From Lacipirellula parvula (GTDB lineage Bacteria; Planctomycetota; Planctomycetia; Pirellulales; Lacipirellulaceae): DNA of 64,000 bases. Position 1 is the stretch's first letter. Every line of letters starts with the position of its first letter. The position numbers and the translations under genes are program-made. Where the stretch lies: positions 1,612,001 to 1,676,000 of the forward strand of contig NZ_AP021861.1 in NCBI RefSeq assembly GCF_009177095.1. Direction: 5' to 3'. The notes under the pieces are model-generated. The model was given only the letters and a program-made list of their open reading frames with translations, did not search any database and was not told the origin of the DNA. Shown one piece after another: positions 18,419-27,011 of this stretch.

Positions 18419-19627
18419 CTACGGCAGCAGCGCTTCTTCCGTTGCGGCATCCGCCAAATCAAGCGTGAACTCAGCATCCATTTCGACGTCCTCGGCGGTC
18501 TGAACGTCGTCGGAGTCCACGCTACAGACGAAAGGGCTCGTCCCCGCCTCGCAATCTCCGAAGCTGATGCCGAGCGCCCGGGCCGCTTGGACGGCGGCGC
18601 CTTCGCTGTCGACGAGTCGAATCTGGTGGACCGCCTCGATGATCGGCACGCTGCCCATATCCGGCGGGTTGTAGCAAATCATTTGGCCGAACTTTTTCTC
18701 GACGATCAGGCGTACGGCATGGGCGCCGTATTGGGTGGCGAGCACGCGGTCGAAAGTCGTCGGCGCTCCGCCGCGTTGCAAGTGGCCGAGGACCACGGTG
18801 CGGGCTTCGCGATGGAGCCGCTCTTCAAGTTCGCGGGCAATCAGCGGGCCGATGCCGCCCAGCTTCTTCTGCGCGCCGCGGCGCTCTTCGCCGACCATTT
18901 CGCCGGTCGGGAGGTGAGCCCCTTCGGCGACGACGACCAGCGTAAAATGCTTGCCGTTGACTTCGCGGTCGAGAATTTTGTGGCAGACGTTTTCAAACGT
19001 CCACGGAATTTCGGGAATAAGGATCACGTCGCCGCCGCCGGCGATCCCGGCATGCAATGCGATCCACCCAGCGTGGCGGCCCATCACTTCGAGGACCATG
19101 ATCCGCTCGTGCGCGGCGGCCGTCGTGTGGAGCCGATCGAGCGCGTCGGTCGCACAGGCGACGGCACTCGAGAAGCCAAACGTGTAGGCGGTAGCGGAAA
19201 GATCGTTGTCGATCGTCTTCGGAACGCCTACGACCGGGATGCCGTATTCGTGGAACTGCTGAGCGACGGCCAGCGAACCGTCGCCGCCGATGCAGACGAG
19301 GCCCTCGATGCCGAGTTGCTTCACTGTACCAGCAACGCCCTCGAGCAGTTCGGGATCAAGATCGACGCGATCTTGCACGCCGACCGTTGCAGCAAAGCGG
19401 CCTTTATTCGTCGAGCCGAGAATCGTGCCGCCCTGCGTGAGGATGCCGGCAGTGTTTTTCGGCGTGAGCGTTATGTAACGAACGGGATCGTAGAGTCCCT
19501 CATATCCCTTGAGAAAGCCGAGGCACTCGTAACCGAGCTGCCACGAGGCTTTGACGACGCCGCGAATGACCGCGTTGAGGCCCGGGCAGTCGCCGCCGCT
19601 GGTGAGAATACCGATCCGTTTGCTCAT
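18419..19627 (-). CDS. 6-phosphofructokinase, mixed-substrate group III type
   Basis: 402 residues. Phosphorylates fructose 6-phosphate in glycolysis. Motifs: GILTSGGDCPGLNAVIRG for the nucleotide loop, CIGGDGSLAVAQQ, PKTIDNDLSATAYTFGF with the catalytic Asp, EVMGRHAGWIAL, and VVLGHLQRGGAPTTFDR. The GGDGS loop has the Gly typical of ATP enzymes, whereas PKTIDND has the Lys typical of pyrophosphate enzymes (ATP enzymes usually have PGTIDND). This combination is characteristic of the mixed group III PFKs, so the phosphoryl donor cannot be fixed. The protein is about 60 residues longer than the 320-340 of classical PfkA, with an acidic C-terminal extension. Confidence 0.94.
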   Translation of the reverse strand: MSKRIGILTSGGDCPGLNAVIRGVVKASWQLGYECLGFLKGYEGLYDPVRYITLTPKNTAGILTQGGTILGSTNKGRFAATVGVQDRVDLDPELLEGVAGTVKQLGIEGLVCIGGDGSLAVAQQFHEYGIPVVGVPKTIDNDLSATAYTFGFSSAVACATDALDRLHTTAAAHERIMVLEVMGRHAGWIALHAGIAGGGDVILIPEIPWTFENVCHKILDREVNGKHFTLVVVAEGAHLPTGEMVGEERRGAQKKLGGIGPLIARELEERLHREARTVVLGHLQRGGAPTTFDRVLATQYGAHAVRLIVEKKFGQMICYNPPDMGSVPIIEAVHQIRLVDSEGAAVQAARALGISFGDCEAGTSPFVCSVDSDDVQTAEDVEMDAEFTLDLADAATEEALLP

Positions 19628-19863
19628 GGCGTAAATCCTGTGCGAAAGTCGAACGAACAGGAAAGGATAGGTTGCGACGCAGCCCGCGTGGAAAACTTGA
19701 GAGAAACCGTTTCAGCCCTCACGGTCGCGGCAATCGTTAGCGATTGACTGCGAATTGTTTGAGCGGAACTGCCCGCTTCCGAAGCAACGGCGAGCGTGAG
19801 ATTCTGGCGGGAATGATTCAAGTTTCGCGGCCGAGTTGCGGCAAGGCGGAAACTGCGTCGAAC

Positions 19864-20574
19864 TCAATCGCCTCGCAGGCGTCGACCCGCGAGGCGTGCG
19901 AGCACTTTCACTTTGCCGACCGCTTCGTTGACGCCGACTTTCGAGGCGCCCGCGCGACGATCGGTAAAGGCGATCGGTACTTCAGCAAACCGTGCGCCGC
20001 GACGATGGAGCTGCCAGAGGATCTCTTCGAGATAGGCGTAGCCCGTCGCCTTGAGGTCGCCGAAGTCGAGTTCCGCGAGCTTCTCGACGCGATAGAGTCG
20101 GCAGGCGCCGCTGGCGTCGCGCACCGGCGTGCCGAGAGCGGCACGCGTGGCGACGTTCATCACTCGGCTGACAACGCGACGGCCCAGTGGCCAACCGTGG
20201 ATCTCGCCGCCGTGACAGTAACGCGAGCCGATCACCAAGTCGACGTTGGACGATGCCGCGATCATTCGCGGTAACGCTTCAGGCGGATGGCTCCAATCGG
20301 CGTCGAGCGTCGCAAGCCAGTCGTAGCCGCGTTCGATCGACGTCTGCATCGCTGTCCACGACGCCGAACCAAGGCCGAGCTTGCCCGCACGGTGAATCAC
20401 CGAGAACCAGGGCGAGCGGGCGGCTTCTTCATCGCACCACTGGCCGGTGCCGTCGGGTGAGTTATCGTCGACCACGAGCACGTCGGCGTTGGGGAGCTGC
20501 GCGCGGATCGCCGGCACGAGAGTCGGCAGATTCTCGATCTCGTTGTAAGTGGCGATGGCAACGAGCAGCTTCAT
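19864..20574 (-). CDS. Family 2 glycosyltransferase, polyprenol-phosphate mannosyltransferase-like
   Basis: 236 residues without membrane spans. It has the GT2 features of dolichol/polyprenol-phosphate mannose synthases: VAIATYNEIENLPTLV at the N-terminus, VVDDNSPDGTGQ, ATLDADWSHPPE (the metal-binding DxD), and VIGSRYCHGGEIHGWP. It is expected to transfer a sugar from a nucleotide donor to a polyprenyl phosphate at the inner face of the membrane. Its start overlaps the glmS stop by four bases (ATGA), so the two are translationally coupled. GlmS makes glucosamine 6-phosphate, which suggests a shared role in cell-envelope sugars. The exact sugar is unknown. Confidence 0.9.
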   Translation of the reverse strand: MKLLVAIATYNEIENLPTLVPAIRAQLPNADVLVVDDNSPDGTGQWCDEEAARSPWFSVIHRAGKLGLGSASWTAMQTSIERGYDWLATLDADWSHPPEALPRMIAASSNVDLVIGSRYCHGGEIHGWPLGRRVVSRVMNVATRAALGTPVRDASGACRLYRVEKLAELDFGDLKATGYAYLEEILWQLHRRGARFAEVPIAFTDRRAGASKVGVNEAVGKVKVLARLAGRRLRGD

Positions 20575-22436
20575 TCGACGGTCACGCTCTTCGCCAAGTT
20601 CCGCGGCTTGTCGACGTCGCAGCCGCGGAGCACGGCGATGTGGTACGCCAGCAACTGCAGCGGGATCGCCGCGACGATCGGCTGCAGGAAGTCGGCCGTC
20701 GCGGGGATTTCTAGCACGTCGTCGGCGATCTGAGCGACTTCGTGGTCGCCCTCTTCGACAATCGCGATCACCGGCCCGCCGCGGGCTTTGATCTCCTCGA
20801 CGTTGGCCACCACTTTGTCGTAGACGCCGCAGCGCGGGACGATGAAGACGCTCGGCGTGTGTTCGTCGACGAGCGCGATCGGGCCGTGCTTCATCTCCGC
20901 CGCCGGGTAGCCTTCGGCGTGGATGTAGCTGATTTCTTTCAGCTTCAGCGCTCCTTCGAGCGCCGTGGGGAAGTTGTAGAGCCGACCGAGGTAGAGGAAG
21001 TTCTCACAGCCAGCGTACTTCGCGGCGATGCGGCGGCACTCGGCGTTCGTTTCGAGCGCCTTCTCGACTTGCTCCGGCAGCCGTTCGAGGTCGTCGATGA
21101 TCCGCAAACCCGCTTCGTAGCTGAGGTGATGCAGCCGCCCGAAGTGCAGAGCGAGCAGCGCCATCACGACGCACTGCGAAGTGTAGGCTTTCGTCGAGGC
21201 GACGCCGATTTCCGGCCCGGCGTGCAGGTAAATGCCGCCGTCGGCCTCGCGGGCGATCGTACTGCCGACGACGTTGCAAATCGCCATCGTTGGGTGGCCC
21301 TTACGCTTCATCTCGCGCAGGGCGGCGAGCGTGTCGATCGTCTCGCCGCTTTGCGTCAGCGCGAACAGCAGCGTCGTCGGCGTCAGCGGCGGGTTGCGGT
21401 AACGCAGTTCGCTGGCATATTCAACTTCCACCGGCACGCGGGCGAGCGTCTCGATCATGTACTCGCCGACGAGTGCTGAATGCCAGCTCGTACCGCACGC
21501 GGTCAGCACGAAGCGGTCGATCGCTCGCAGTTGTTGCGGCGTAAGATTCAGTCCGCCGAACTTTGCCGTCGCCGCATCGCGATCGAGTCGGCCGCGCATC
21601 GCGTTGCGGACAGTTTCTGGCTGCTCAAAGATCTCTTTGAGCATGAAGTGGGGAAAGCCGCCGAGTTCGACGTCGCTCGCGTCGATGGTGAGTTGCTTGA
21701 CGTCGTGTTCGACGTCCCCCTGGTCGCGATGGACGACGCGGATCGAGTCGGCCGTGATGACGGCCAGCTCATGGTCGGCAAGGTAAACGATCTGATCGGT
21801 GTGCCCAGCGAGCGGCGAGCCGTCGCTCGCAATGTATTTTTCGTGATCGCCGACGCCGATGACCAGCGGGCTGCCGAGCCGCGCGGCGACGATTACGTCG
21901 GGCCAATCGCGGAAGACAATCGCCAAGCCGTAGGTGCCGCGGAGCTGCGCGAGCGCCGCTTGCACAGCAGCGATCAGCGGCGCGTACGGATCGAGCGCGT
22001 CGTCGAGCGACGTCGGCAGCATCGCCAGTTCGTCGGCGATGAGGTGGGCGACCGCTTCGCTATCAGTCTGACTGTGGAAGACGTAGCCCTTCTGCTGCAG
22101 TCGCTCTTTGATCGGGCGGAAGTTTTCGATGACGCCGTTGTGCACCAGCGCCAGCACGCCGTTGCCGCCGACGTGGGGGTGAGCGTTTTCGTCGGTCGCT
22201 GGGCCGTGCGTCGCCCAGCGGGTGTGCCCGACGCCCAGTGACCCGCGGGCAGGAACGCGCTTCAGCAGCGAGGCGAGTTCGTCGACGCGGCCGGCGCTTT
22301 TGACGATCGACAGTGTGCCGCGCTCGGCGCAGACAATGCCGGCGCTGTCGTAGCCGCGGTACTCGAGACGCCGCAAACCTGCGACCAAAAAGTCAGCCGC
22401 TTGTTCCGGGCCGATGTAGCCAACAATGCCGCACAT
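20571..22436 (-). CDS. glmS: Glutamine--fructose-6-phosphate aminotransferase (isomerizing)
   Basis: 621 residues. Starts MCGIVGYIG, where the Cys becomes the N-terminal nucleophile of the glutaminase domain. That domain continues with GVGHTRWATHGP and VLALVHNGVIENF. Two SIS sugar-isomerase domains follow (TACGTSWHSALVGEYMIE, then ALTQSGETIDTLAALR). The protein ends with the canonical KPRNLAKSVTVE. It makes glucosamine 6-phosphate from fructose 6-phosphate and glutamine, the entry into UDP-GlcNAc. No glmS ribozyme is recognisable upstream. It overlaps the downstream GT2 gene by four bases. Confidence 0.98.
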   Translation of the reverse strand: MCGIVGYIGPEQAADFLVAGLRRLEYRGYDSAGIVCAERGTLSIVKSAGRVDELASLLKRVPARGSLGVGHTRWATHGPATDENAHPHVGGNGVLALVHNGVIENFRPIKERLQQKGYVFHSQTDSEAVAHLIADELAMLPTSLDDALDPYAPLIAAVQAALAQLRGTYGLAIVFRDWPDVIVAARLGSPLVIGVGDHEKYIASDGSPLAGHTDQIVYLADHELAVITADSIRVVHRDQGDVEHDVKQLTIDASDVELGGFPHFMLKEIFEQPETVRNAMRGRLDRDAATAKFGGLNLTPQQLRAIDRFVLTACGTSWHSALVGEYMIETLARVPVEVEYASELRYRNPPLTPTTLLFALTQSGETIDTLAALREMKRKGHPTMAICNVVGSTIAREADGGIYLHAGPEIGVASTKAYTSQCVVMALLALHFGRLHHLSYEAGLRIIDDLERLPEQVEKALETNAECRRIAAKYAGCENFLYLGRLYNFPTALEGALKLKEISYIHAEGYPAAEMKHGPIALVDEHTPSVFIVPRCGVYDKVVANVEEIKARGGPVIAIVEEGDHEVAQIADDVLEIPATADFLQPIVAAIPLQLLAYHIAVLRGCDVDKPRNLAKSVTVE

Positions 22437-22653
22437 ACGATCCCTTCGAATTGCGTCGTTGCGAACAGAGGGACGCTAGCATGCCGCGACGCTAGCAATT
22501 GCCAGCGTGCGGGTCCGATGCCAGCAGATTAGCACGGCTTGCAGCCACACGGTATGCGAATGCGCCTCCTCCCGCGATTCGCTCTTGGGATGCAGCGACA
22601 AACCGGTTACTTTTTCGGCCGCTAAGCCACCTCAACGCGAGTTTGATGCCGCT

Positions 22654-23421
22654 ATGCCGACGCCAATTACCCCGCTTCGCCGGATTCTCGTCATTCCCGC
22701 CCGCCGCCGGTCGACGCGGCTGCCGGACAAGATGCTACTGCGGGCTGCTGGCAAGTCGGTCATTCAACATACGTACGAAGCGGCCCAGTCGGTTCGCCAC
22801 GCCCAGTTGGTGCTGATCGCCACAGACGACGAGGAGATCGCCGCCGAGTGCCGCCGCTTTGGCGCCCCGGTGGTAATGACGAGCCCCGACTGCCCGAGCG
22901 GCACCGACCGAGTCGCCGAGGCGGTTGCCGGGTACCCCGCCGCTGAGATCATCGTGAACCTCCAAGGCGACGAACCCGACGCCGACGCGAAGGCAATCGA
23001 CCGGCTGTTCGAACTCCTCGAATCGACCCCCTCGGCCGCAATGGCGACCCTGGCGACGCCGATCCGCGACCGCCACAAGCTGGACGACCCGTCGTGCGTG
23101 AAGGTGGTGTTCGCCGCCGACGGCCGGGCCCTCTACTTCTCGCGCAGCCCCGTCCCCCACGCCCGGGAATGGGACGACCGCCTGCTCGCCGCCGAGCCGG
23201 CGACCTTCCACCAGCACATCGGCATCTACGGCTACCGCCGCTCGCTGCTGATGCAGATGCCCAAGTGGCCGGTCAGCCCGCTCGAGCAAATCGAAAAGCT
23301 CGAACAGCTCCGCGTTCTTGAAAACGGCGAGTCGATCCTGGTCGCCGTCACGCAACGGGCGACCCGTGGGATCGACACGCCGGAAGACTTTGCCGACTTC
23401 GTTGCCAGGCGCGCAGCGTAG
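22654..23421 (+). CDS. kdsB: 3-deoxy-manno-octulosonate cytidylyltransferase
   Basis: 255 residues from the ATG at 22654; the frame extends upstream but that part has no family match. Motifs: RILVIPARRRSTRLPDKMLL for CTP binding, VLIATDDEEIAAECRRFG, MTSPDCPSGTDRVAEA, VNLQGDEPD and FHQHIGIYGYRRSLL. The enzyme activates Kdo as CMP-Kdo for lipopolysaccharide inner core, in the cytoplasm. It supports an LPS-type outer membrane in this organism. It is divergent from glmS, sharing a 217-base intergenic region that should contain both promoters. Confidence 0.97.
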   Translation: MPTPITPLRRILVIPARRRSTRLPDKMLLRAAGKSVIQHTYEAAQSVRHAQLVLIATDDEEIAAECRRFGAPVVMTSPDCPSGTDRVAEAVAGYPAAEIIVNLQGDEPDADAKAIDRLFELLESTPSAAMATLATPIRDRHKLDDPSCVKVVFAADGRALYFSRSPVPHAREWDDRLLAAEPATFHQHIGIYGYRRSLLMQMPKWPVSPLEQIEKLEQLRVLENGESILVAVTQRATRGIDTPEDFADFVARRAA

Positions 23422-23475
23422 GTCAGGCTTTCGTCTGACGGGCAGTACGCTGCGGCCTGGACGATCGCTTGGCAG

Positions 23476-23504
23476 AAGTAGTTCGGCTAAACCCCGAACT
23501 ACTT
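23476..23504. terminator. Hairpin overlapping the alpha-galactosidase stop codon
   Basis: AAGTAGTTCGG (23476-23486) pairs perfectly with CCGAACTACTT (23494-23504). The right arm contains the stop codon of the alpha-galactosidase gene on the - strand. There is no T-run, so it may block or stabilise rather than terminate. A second small hairpin lies at about 23425-23442. Confidence 0.5.
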
Positions 23505-25565
23505 GGCGGCCTGTTTCGTCAGGAACAGCACGTCGGCAGTGCGCGGCTTAAGCTTCACTTCAAGCCCTTGGTCCATCAGCACGGCGCCTGATTCGGTCCA
23601 GCTCTTGTCGGAGCCTTGCGATTCAATCTCATACTGCGCTGCTGGATCGAGTCCGCGCAAGCGGAACGTTTGCGTCGGCTGCGTGTTCTCCTCGCGGCGG
23701 AACGCCTGTACGACGCCCTTGCCGGTTTCGGGGTTGTTGAACTCCCACGCGATCCAATCCTTCGACGAGATCGAGTGCCGCGTCAGCGGGTAGTAGTCGC
23801 CCATGTAGAGCTCGCCAATGCGGGCATGCTCGGCGGAGAGTTCCCGCAGCTTGTCGTAATCGAGCGTTTTGTCCCGCATGTCCCAGGCAGCGGTGAGCGA
23901 ATTCGCCACGTGGCTGCGGAAGTCGTACTCGTTGATCCCCTCGGTCGTGTTCTGGCCGATGGCGCTCTTGCCGACGAGTGTGCCGTTGCCGTAGTAGGGC
24001 AACCAAGAGGAAATCCCGTGCGTGTGCCCCTGTTGGCCGATCGGCTCGAACAGGTAGTCGCTGCGAATCAGCGGCACGCTGCGGCGCAGGGTTTCCAGAT
24101 CGAGCCGCCGCCCGCCGCTGGAGCAGGTGTCGATGCGCAAGTGCGGGTGATTGGCCAGCAAGCCGTCCCAGTAGGCGAGGTAGCCTTCGACGTAGTGGTT
24201 CTCGGTGATGCCTTGCCGATCTTCGGCTTCGCCATTCCGCCAGTACATGAGCGGGTCCATGTTGAAGTCTTGGCGGTAAAGATCGATCCCTTCGCTTTCG
24301 ATCAAGCCGCTAATGTGCTTGATCGCCCAATCGAGCGCCTCGGGATTGCCGAGGTTGAGGAGTTTCCAACCGTCGAGGTAGCTTTGGTCGCCCGGGTTCG
24401 GCAGCGGGCTGAGCAGCCACTGCGGCCGTTCTTTGTCGAGCCAAGTTCCCGCGGCGACTCGTTCCGGCTCGAACCAGACGATCGCCTTCACTCCCTTCGA
24501 GTGGGCGTGGTCGGTAATGGCGCGGAGGCCGTTGGGGAATCGCTTTTTATCGACTTCCCACGTGCCGGTGGTCACCCAATTGCCGTCGTTCACGTACCAG
24601 CCGGCGTCCATCCACCAGTAGGCCAGCGGCAGCTTCTCTTCGAGATAGCGATCGATCATCTGCTTTTGATTTTCTTCATTCGCGTTGATCATTTCCGCAA
24701 ACTGATGAGAGCTGTTGGCCAGCAATTGCTGCCCCGGCAGTTTGCCGTCGACCCGCGGCACGTTGTGGGCCACCATCCAGCGGCGCCATGCGTTCTGCCC
24801 GTCGACCCAATCGCCCGCGTACCACTGGAGGACCATCAGCGGAGTGCGTGCCGTCTCGCCCGGCGTCAGCTTGAAGTTGGCGTTTTCCTGGCCAGCGCGA
24901 ATCGCGAGTCCAGTCGTGCCGTCGCGGTCGAACGACGCATTCCACTGCCCCGGCCAGCCAATCGCCACGATGAGTCCCGTGTTGCCCCAGTTCACATTGA
25001 AGTACGGCCAGCAGCCATTCGTGCCGCGGCCGCCGAACGAACGGAAGGTCGCCGACGTCCGTTGCGTCAGGCCCATTTCGTAAGGTTCGAAGTCGTTCTG
25101 CGCGACGTAGGAACCCTTCATATGGTGCAGAATCGTTTGCGCGTTGGTCGGCACGGTTTGATGGATGTCGAGCCCCTCGATGGCCGACAGCACCGGCGTA
25201 TCTTTGTCACCCTTGTTGGTGAACCGAACCGTCCATTCGATGTTGGGGTAGTCGGAGTACTTAACGACGACAACCCTCGTCTCGAGTCCGGTCGTCTCGT
25301 CGGCCCACACGATCGTGCGCTCCGTGCGACCGCCCTCGAGCTGTTTGTCTTCGCTCGAACGCTTCGCGCGACCCAGCACCGTGGCAGACGACTCTTCGCC
25401 CAGCTTGAAGCTGAACGGGAGCTTCGAGACGTCCTCGCCGAAGCCGGCGTCGAACCACTGCTGAGCGATGTTTAGCTCGTTTTCGTAACCGGCTTCAACC
25501 CGCGTTGCGTCTGCCAACAATCCCAGCGCGAGGCTTAGTCCAAGGAGAAATCTCACCATTGCCAT
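23499..25565 (-). CDS. Secreted GH36 alpha-galactosidase
   Basis: 688 residues. A signal peptide (FLLGLSLALGLLADATRVEA) exports it. The body is family GH36: an N-terminal beta-sandwich, then a TIM barrel with AYWWMDAGWYV and VKAIVWFEPERVAAGT. LYRQDFNMDP holds the catalytic nucleophile Asp, HLRIDTCSSGGRRLDLE follows, and IRSDYLFEP holds the probable acid/base Asp. A C-terminal beta domain ends the protein. It would cleave alpha-galactosides such as raffinose-type sugars or galactose-bearing polysaccharide side chains in the periplasm. A tandem AT-rich operator-like repeat lies about 140 bases upstream of its start and may regulate it. Confidence 0.94.
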   Translation of the reverse strand: MAMVRFLLGLSLALGLLADATRVEAGYENELNIAQQWFDAGFGEDVSKLPFSFKLGEESSATVLGRAKRSSEDKQLEGGRTERTIVWADETTGLETRVVVVKYSDYPNIEWTVRFTNKGDKDTPVLSAIEGLDIHQTVPTNAQTILHHMKGSYVAQNDFEPYEMGLTQRTSATFRSFGGRGTNGCWPYFNVNWGNTGLIVAIGWPGQWNASFDRDGTTGLAIRAGQENANFKLTPGETARTPLMVLQWYAGDWVDGQNAWRRWMVAHNVPRVDGKLPGQQLLANSSHQFAEMINANEENQKQMIDRYLEEKLPLAYWWMDAGWYVNDGNWVTTGTWEVDKKRFPNGLRAITDHAHSKGVKAIVWFEPERVAAGTWLDKERPQWLLSPLPNPGDQSYLDGWKLLNLGNPEALDWAIKHISGLIESEGIDLYRQDFNMDPLMYWRNGEAEDRQGITENHYVEGYLAYWDGLLANHPHLRIDTCSSGGRRLDLETLRRSVPLIRSDYLFEPIGQQGHTHGISSWLPYYGNGTLVGKSAIGQNTTEGINEYDFRSHVANSLTAAWDMRDKTLDYDKLRELSAEHARIGELYMGDYYPLTRHSISSKDWIAWEFNNPETGKGVVQAFRREENTQPTQTFRLRGLDPAAQYEIESQGSDKSWTESGAVLMDQGLEVKLKPRTADVLFLTKQAAK

Positions 25566-25703
25566 GTGATGTACCTGGGCGGATCTGAGGAGAAATAGTC
25601 CGAGCGAACCAGCGGCGAACGCGAGAGGCGTTCGGCCTGAGGTGTTCGTTCACGTTTTCAAGAAAGGAGATTCGGCGTGGGCCGTGAAGAGAGTGGTCGC
25701 TGC

Positions 25704-25733
25704 GTTAATTGTAATACAGTTAATTGTAATACA
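25704..25733. promoter_or_regulatory. Tandem operator-like repeat upstream of alpha-galactosidase
   Basis: A 15-base unit GTTAATTGTAATACA occurs twice in direct tandem (25704-25718 and 25719-25733). Each copy, with the bases after it, holds ATTGTA-A-TACA, and the second copy completes a 6+1+6 perfect palindrome ATTGTAATACAAT. It is strikingly AT-rich against a GC-rich background. It lies between the divergent alpha-galactosidase and RmlD-like genes, so it could control either. Confidence 0.6.
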
Positions 25734-25871
25734 ATTGTGTCGTTCAGCAAAGTAGCTGCGAGGAATCGAGATCGCAGGACCTAGCCGCACCGACGCTAAC
25801 CTGCTGCACCGTAGTGAGTTCCCGCCCGCTGTGCAGTGACAGGTCGGTCTCGCGTGCGGTACAGTAGGTTG

Positions 25872-26900
25872 ATGTTCCCTGCAGGCGATCCAGTCCCCGA
25901 AATCCCGCTCCCGCTGCTCATCACCGGCGTCGCCGGCGTGGCCGGATACAACGCGTTCGACTACTTCTCGCAGCGGTATCCTGGCCGGGTGATTGGGATT
26001 CGGCAGGCCGACAATTGGAAGCTCTCGGCGCCCGGCATCGTCGCGTGCGACGCAGAGGATCGCGAGGAACTGAACCGGTTGTTCGATCGCTGGCAGTTCG
26101 GTTCGGTGCTCGATTGCGCCGGCAACTGTGCACTGCGGGCGTGCGAACTCGACACGCGGCTTGCCTGGCGGACGAACGTCGAAGGGCTCGTCAATCTCGC
26201 GTCGATCATCGTCGAACGCAACGTGCGGCTCGTGCATGCGTCGATTGATCTCGTCTTCGCCGGTCGCGACGGCGGCAGCTACGTCGAGGGCGATCCGACC
26301 GACCCGGTGACCGTCTACGGCAAGACGATGGTCGCCGCCGAGCAGGTGCTGTTCGATTGGTTGCCGCAGGCGTGCACGGTGCGGATCTCGCTGCCGATGG
26401 GCGTCAGCTTCAACGGGCACGCGGGGGCGATCGATTGGATTCAGTCGCGGTTCAAGAAAGGTCGGCCCGCAACGCTGTACTTCGACGAGGTGCGTACGCC
26501 GACATACACCGACTGCCTCAACCGCTTGTTCGAGCGACTGCTGGCAAGCGATCTCGCCGGTCTCTATCACGCCGGCGGACCAACCCGGCTGTCACTGTAC
26601 GAGATCGCCCAAGTCGTCAATCGCGTCGGTGGCTACGATCCGAAGACGCTGATGGGCTGCCTGCGGCATGCCGCCGGGCCAATCCCGCCGCGAGCCGGCA
26701 ACGTGGCGATGGACTCGACGAAGCTGTCGGTCGCGCTCGGCATCGAACCGTTCACCCCATGGCCGTATGACGAATCGCTTGTGCCCACCGGGCCGGAGTG
26801 GCACTACGAGCGTGGCCCAGAGCGCGGCTCACCAGAGCTGATCGCGGAGGTGCTCTACCGCAATCCGTACTACGCCACAGTGAACCAGCGATTCGCTTAG
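25872..26900 (+). CDS. NAD(P)-binding RmlD-like reductase/epimerase (SDR superfamily)
   Basis: 342 residues from the ATG at 25872. The N-terminal Rossmann signature is TGVAGVAG. The rest follows dTDP-4-dehydrorhamnose reductase (RmlD) or MAT2B-type proteins: a segment CALRACELDTRLAWRTNVEG, HASIDLVFAGRDGGSYVEGD, VTVYGKTMVAAE, then a C-terminal region with PTYTDCLNRLFERLL and LYHAGGPTRLSLYEIA. The catalytic YxxxK appears as YGKTM, with the Lys replaced by Met and a Lys two residues after the Tyr instead. It may act on a nucleotide sugar or be a non-catalytic relative. No rml genes are adjacent. Confidence 0.85.
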   Translation: MFPAGDPVPEIPLPLLITGVAGVAGYNAFDYFSQRYPGRVIGIRQADNWKLSAPGIVACDAEDREELNRLFDRWQFGSVLDCAGNCALRACELDTRLAWRTNVEGLVNLASIIVERNVRLVHASIDLVFAGRDGGSYVEGDPTDPVTVYGKTMVAAEQVLFDWLPQACTVRISLPMGVSFNGHAGAIDWIQSRFKKGRPATLYFDEVRTPTYTDCLNRLFERLLASDLAGLYHAGGPTRLSLYEIAQVVNRVGGYDPKTLMGCLRHAAGPIPPRAGNVAMDSTKLSVALGIEPFTPWPYDESLVPTGPEWHYERGPERGSPELIAEVLYRNPYYATVNQRFA

Positions 26901-26916
26901 GGCTTAGATATCGTCT

Positions 26917-26990
26917 TCCTTTGCGCCTTCGCGCCTTTGCGTGAGACAATTCTTTGCTGATCTCACGCAAAGGCGCGAAGGCGCAAAGAA
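26917..26990. repeat. Palindromic repeat, family C, copy C1
   Basis: A 30-base left arm (26917-26946) and complementary right arm (26961-26990) built on GCAAAGGCGCGAAGGCGCAAAG. They lie between convergent genes, 17 bases after one stop codon and 22 bases from the other. Related copies are at 42083 and 43650. Confidence 0.88.
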
Positions 26991-27011
26991 TACGGAGCGA
27001 GTCGATAGCGA

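Noticed and set aside
18356-19747. + strand frame opposite phosphofructokinase
   Set aside because: Begins in repeat B2 and runs antisense to an intact enzyme.
22437-22653. glmS ribozyme or riboswitch upstream of glmS
   Set aside because: No ribozyme core was recognised, and these are known mainly from Gram-positive bacteria.
23616-25475. + strand frame opposite alpha-galactosidase
   Set aside because: Antisense shadow without family features.
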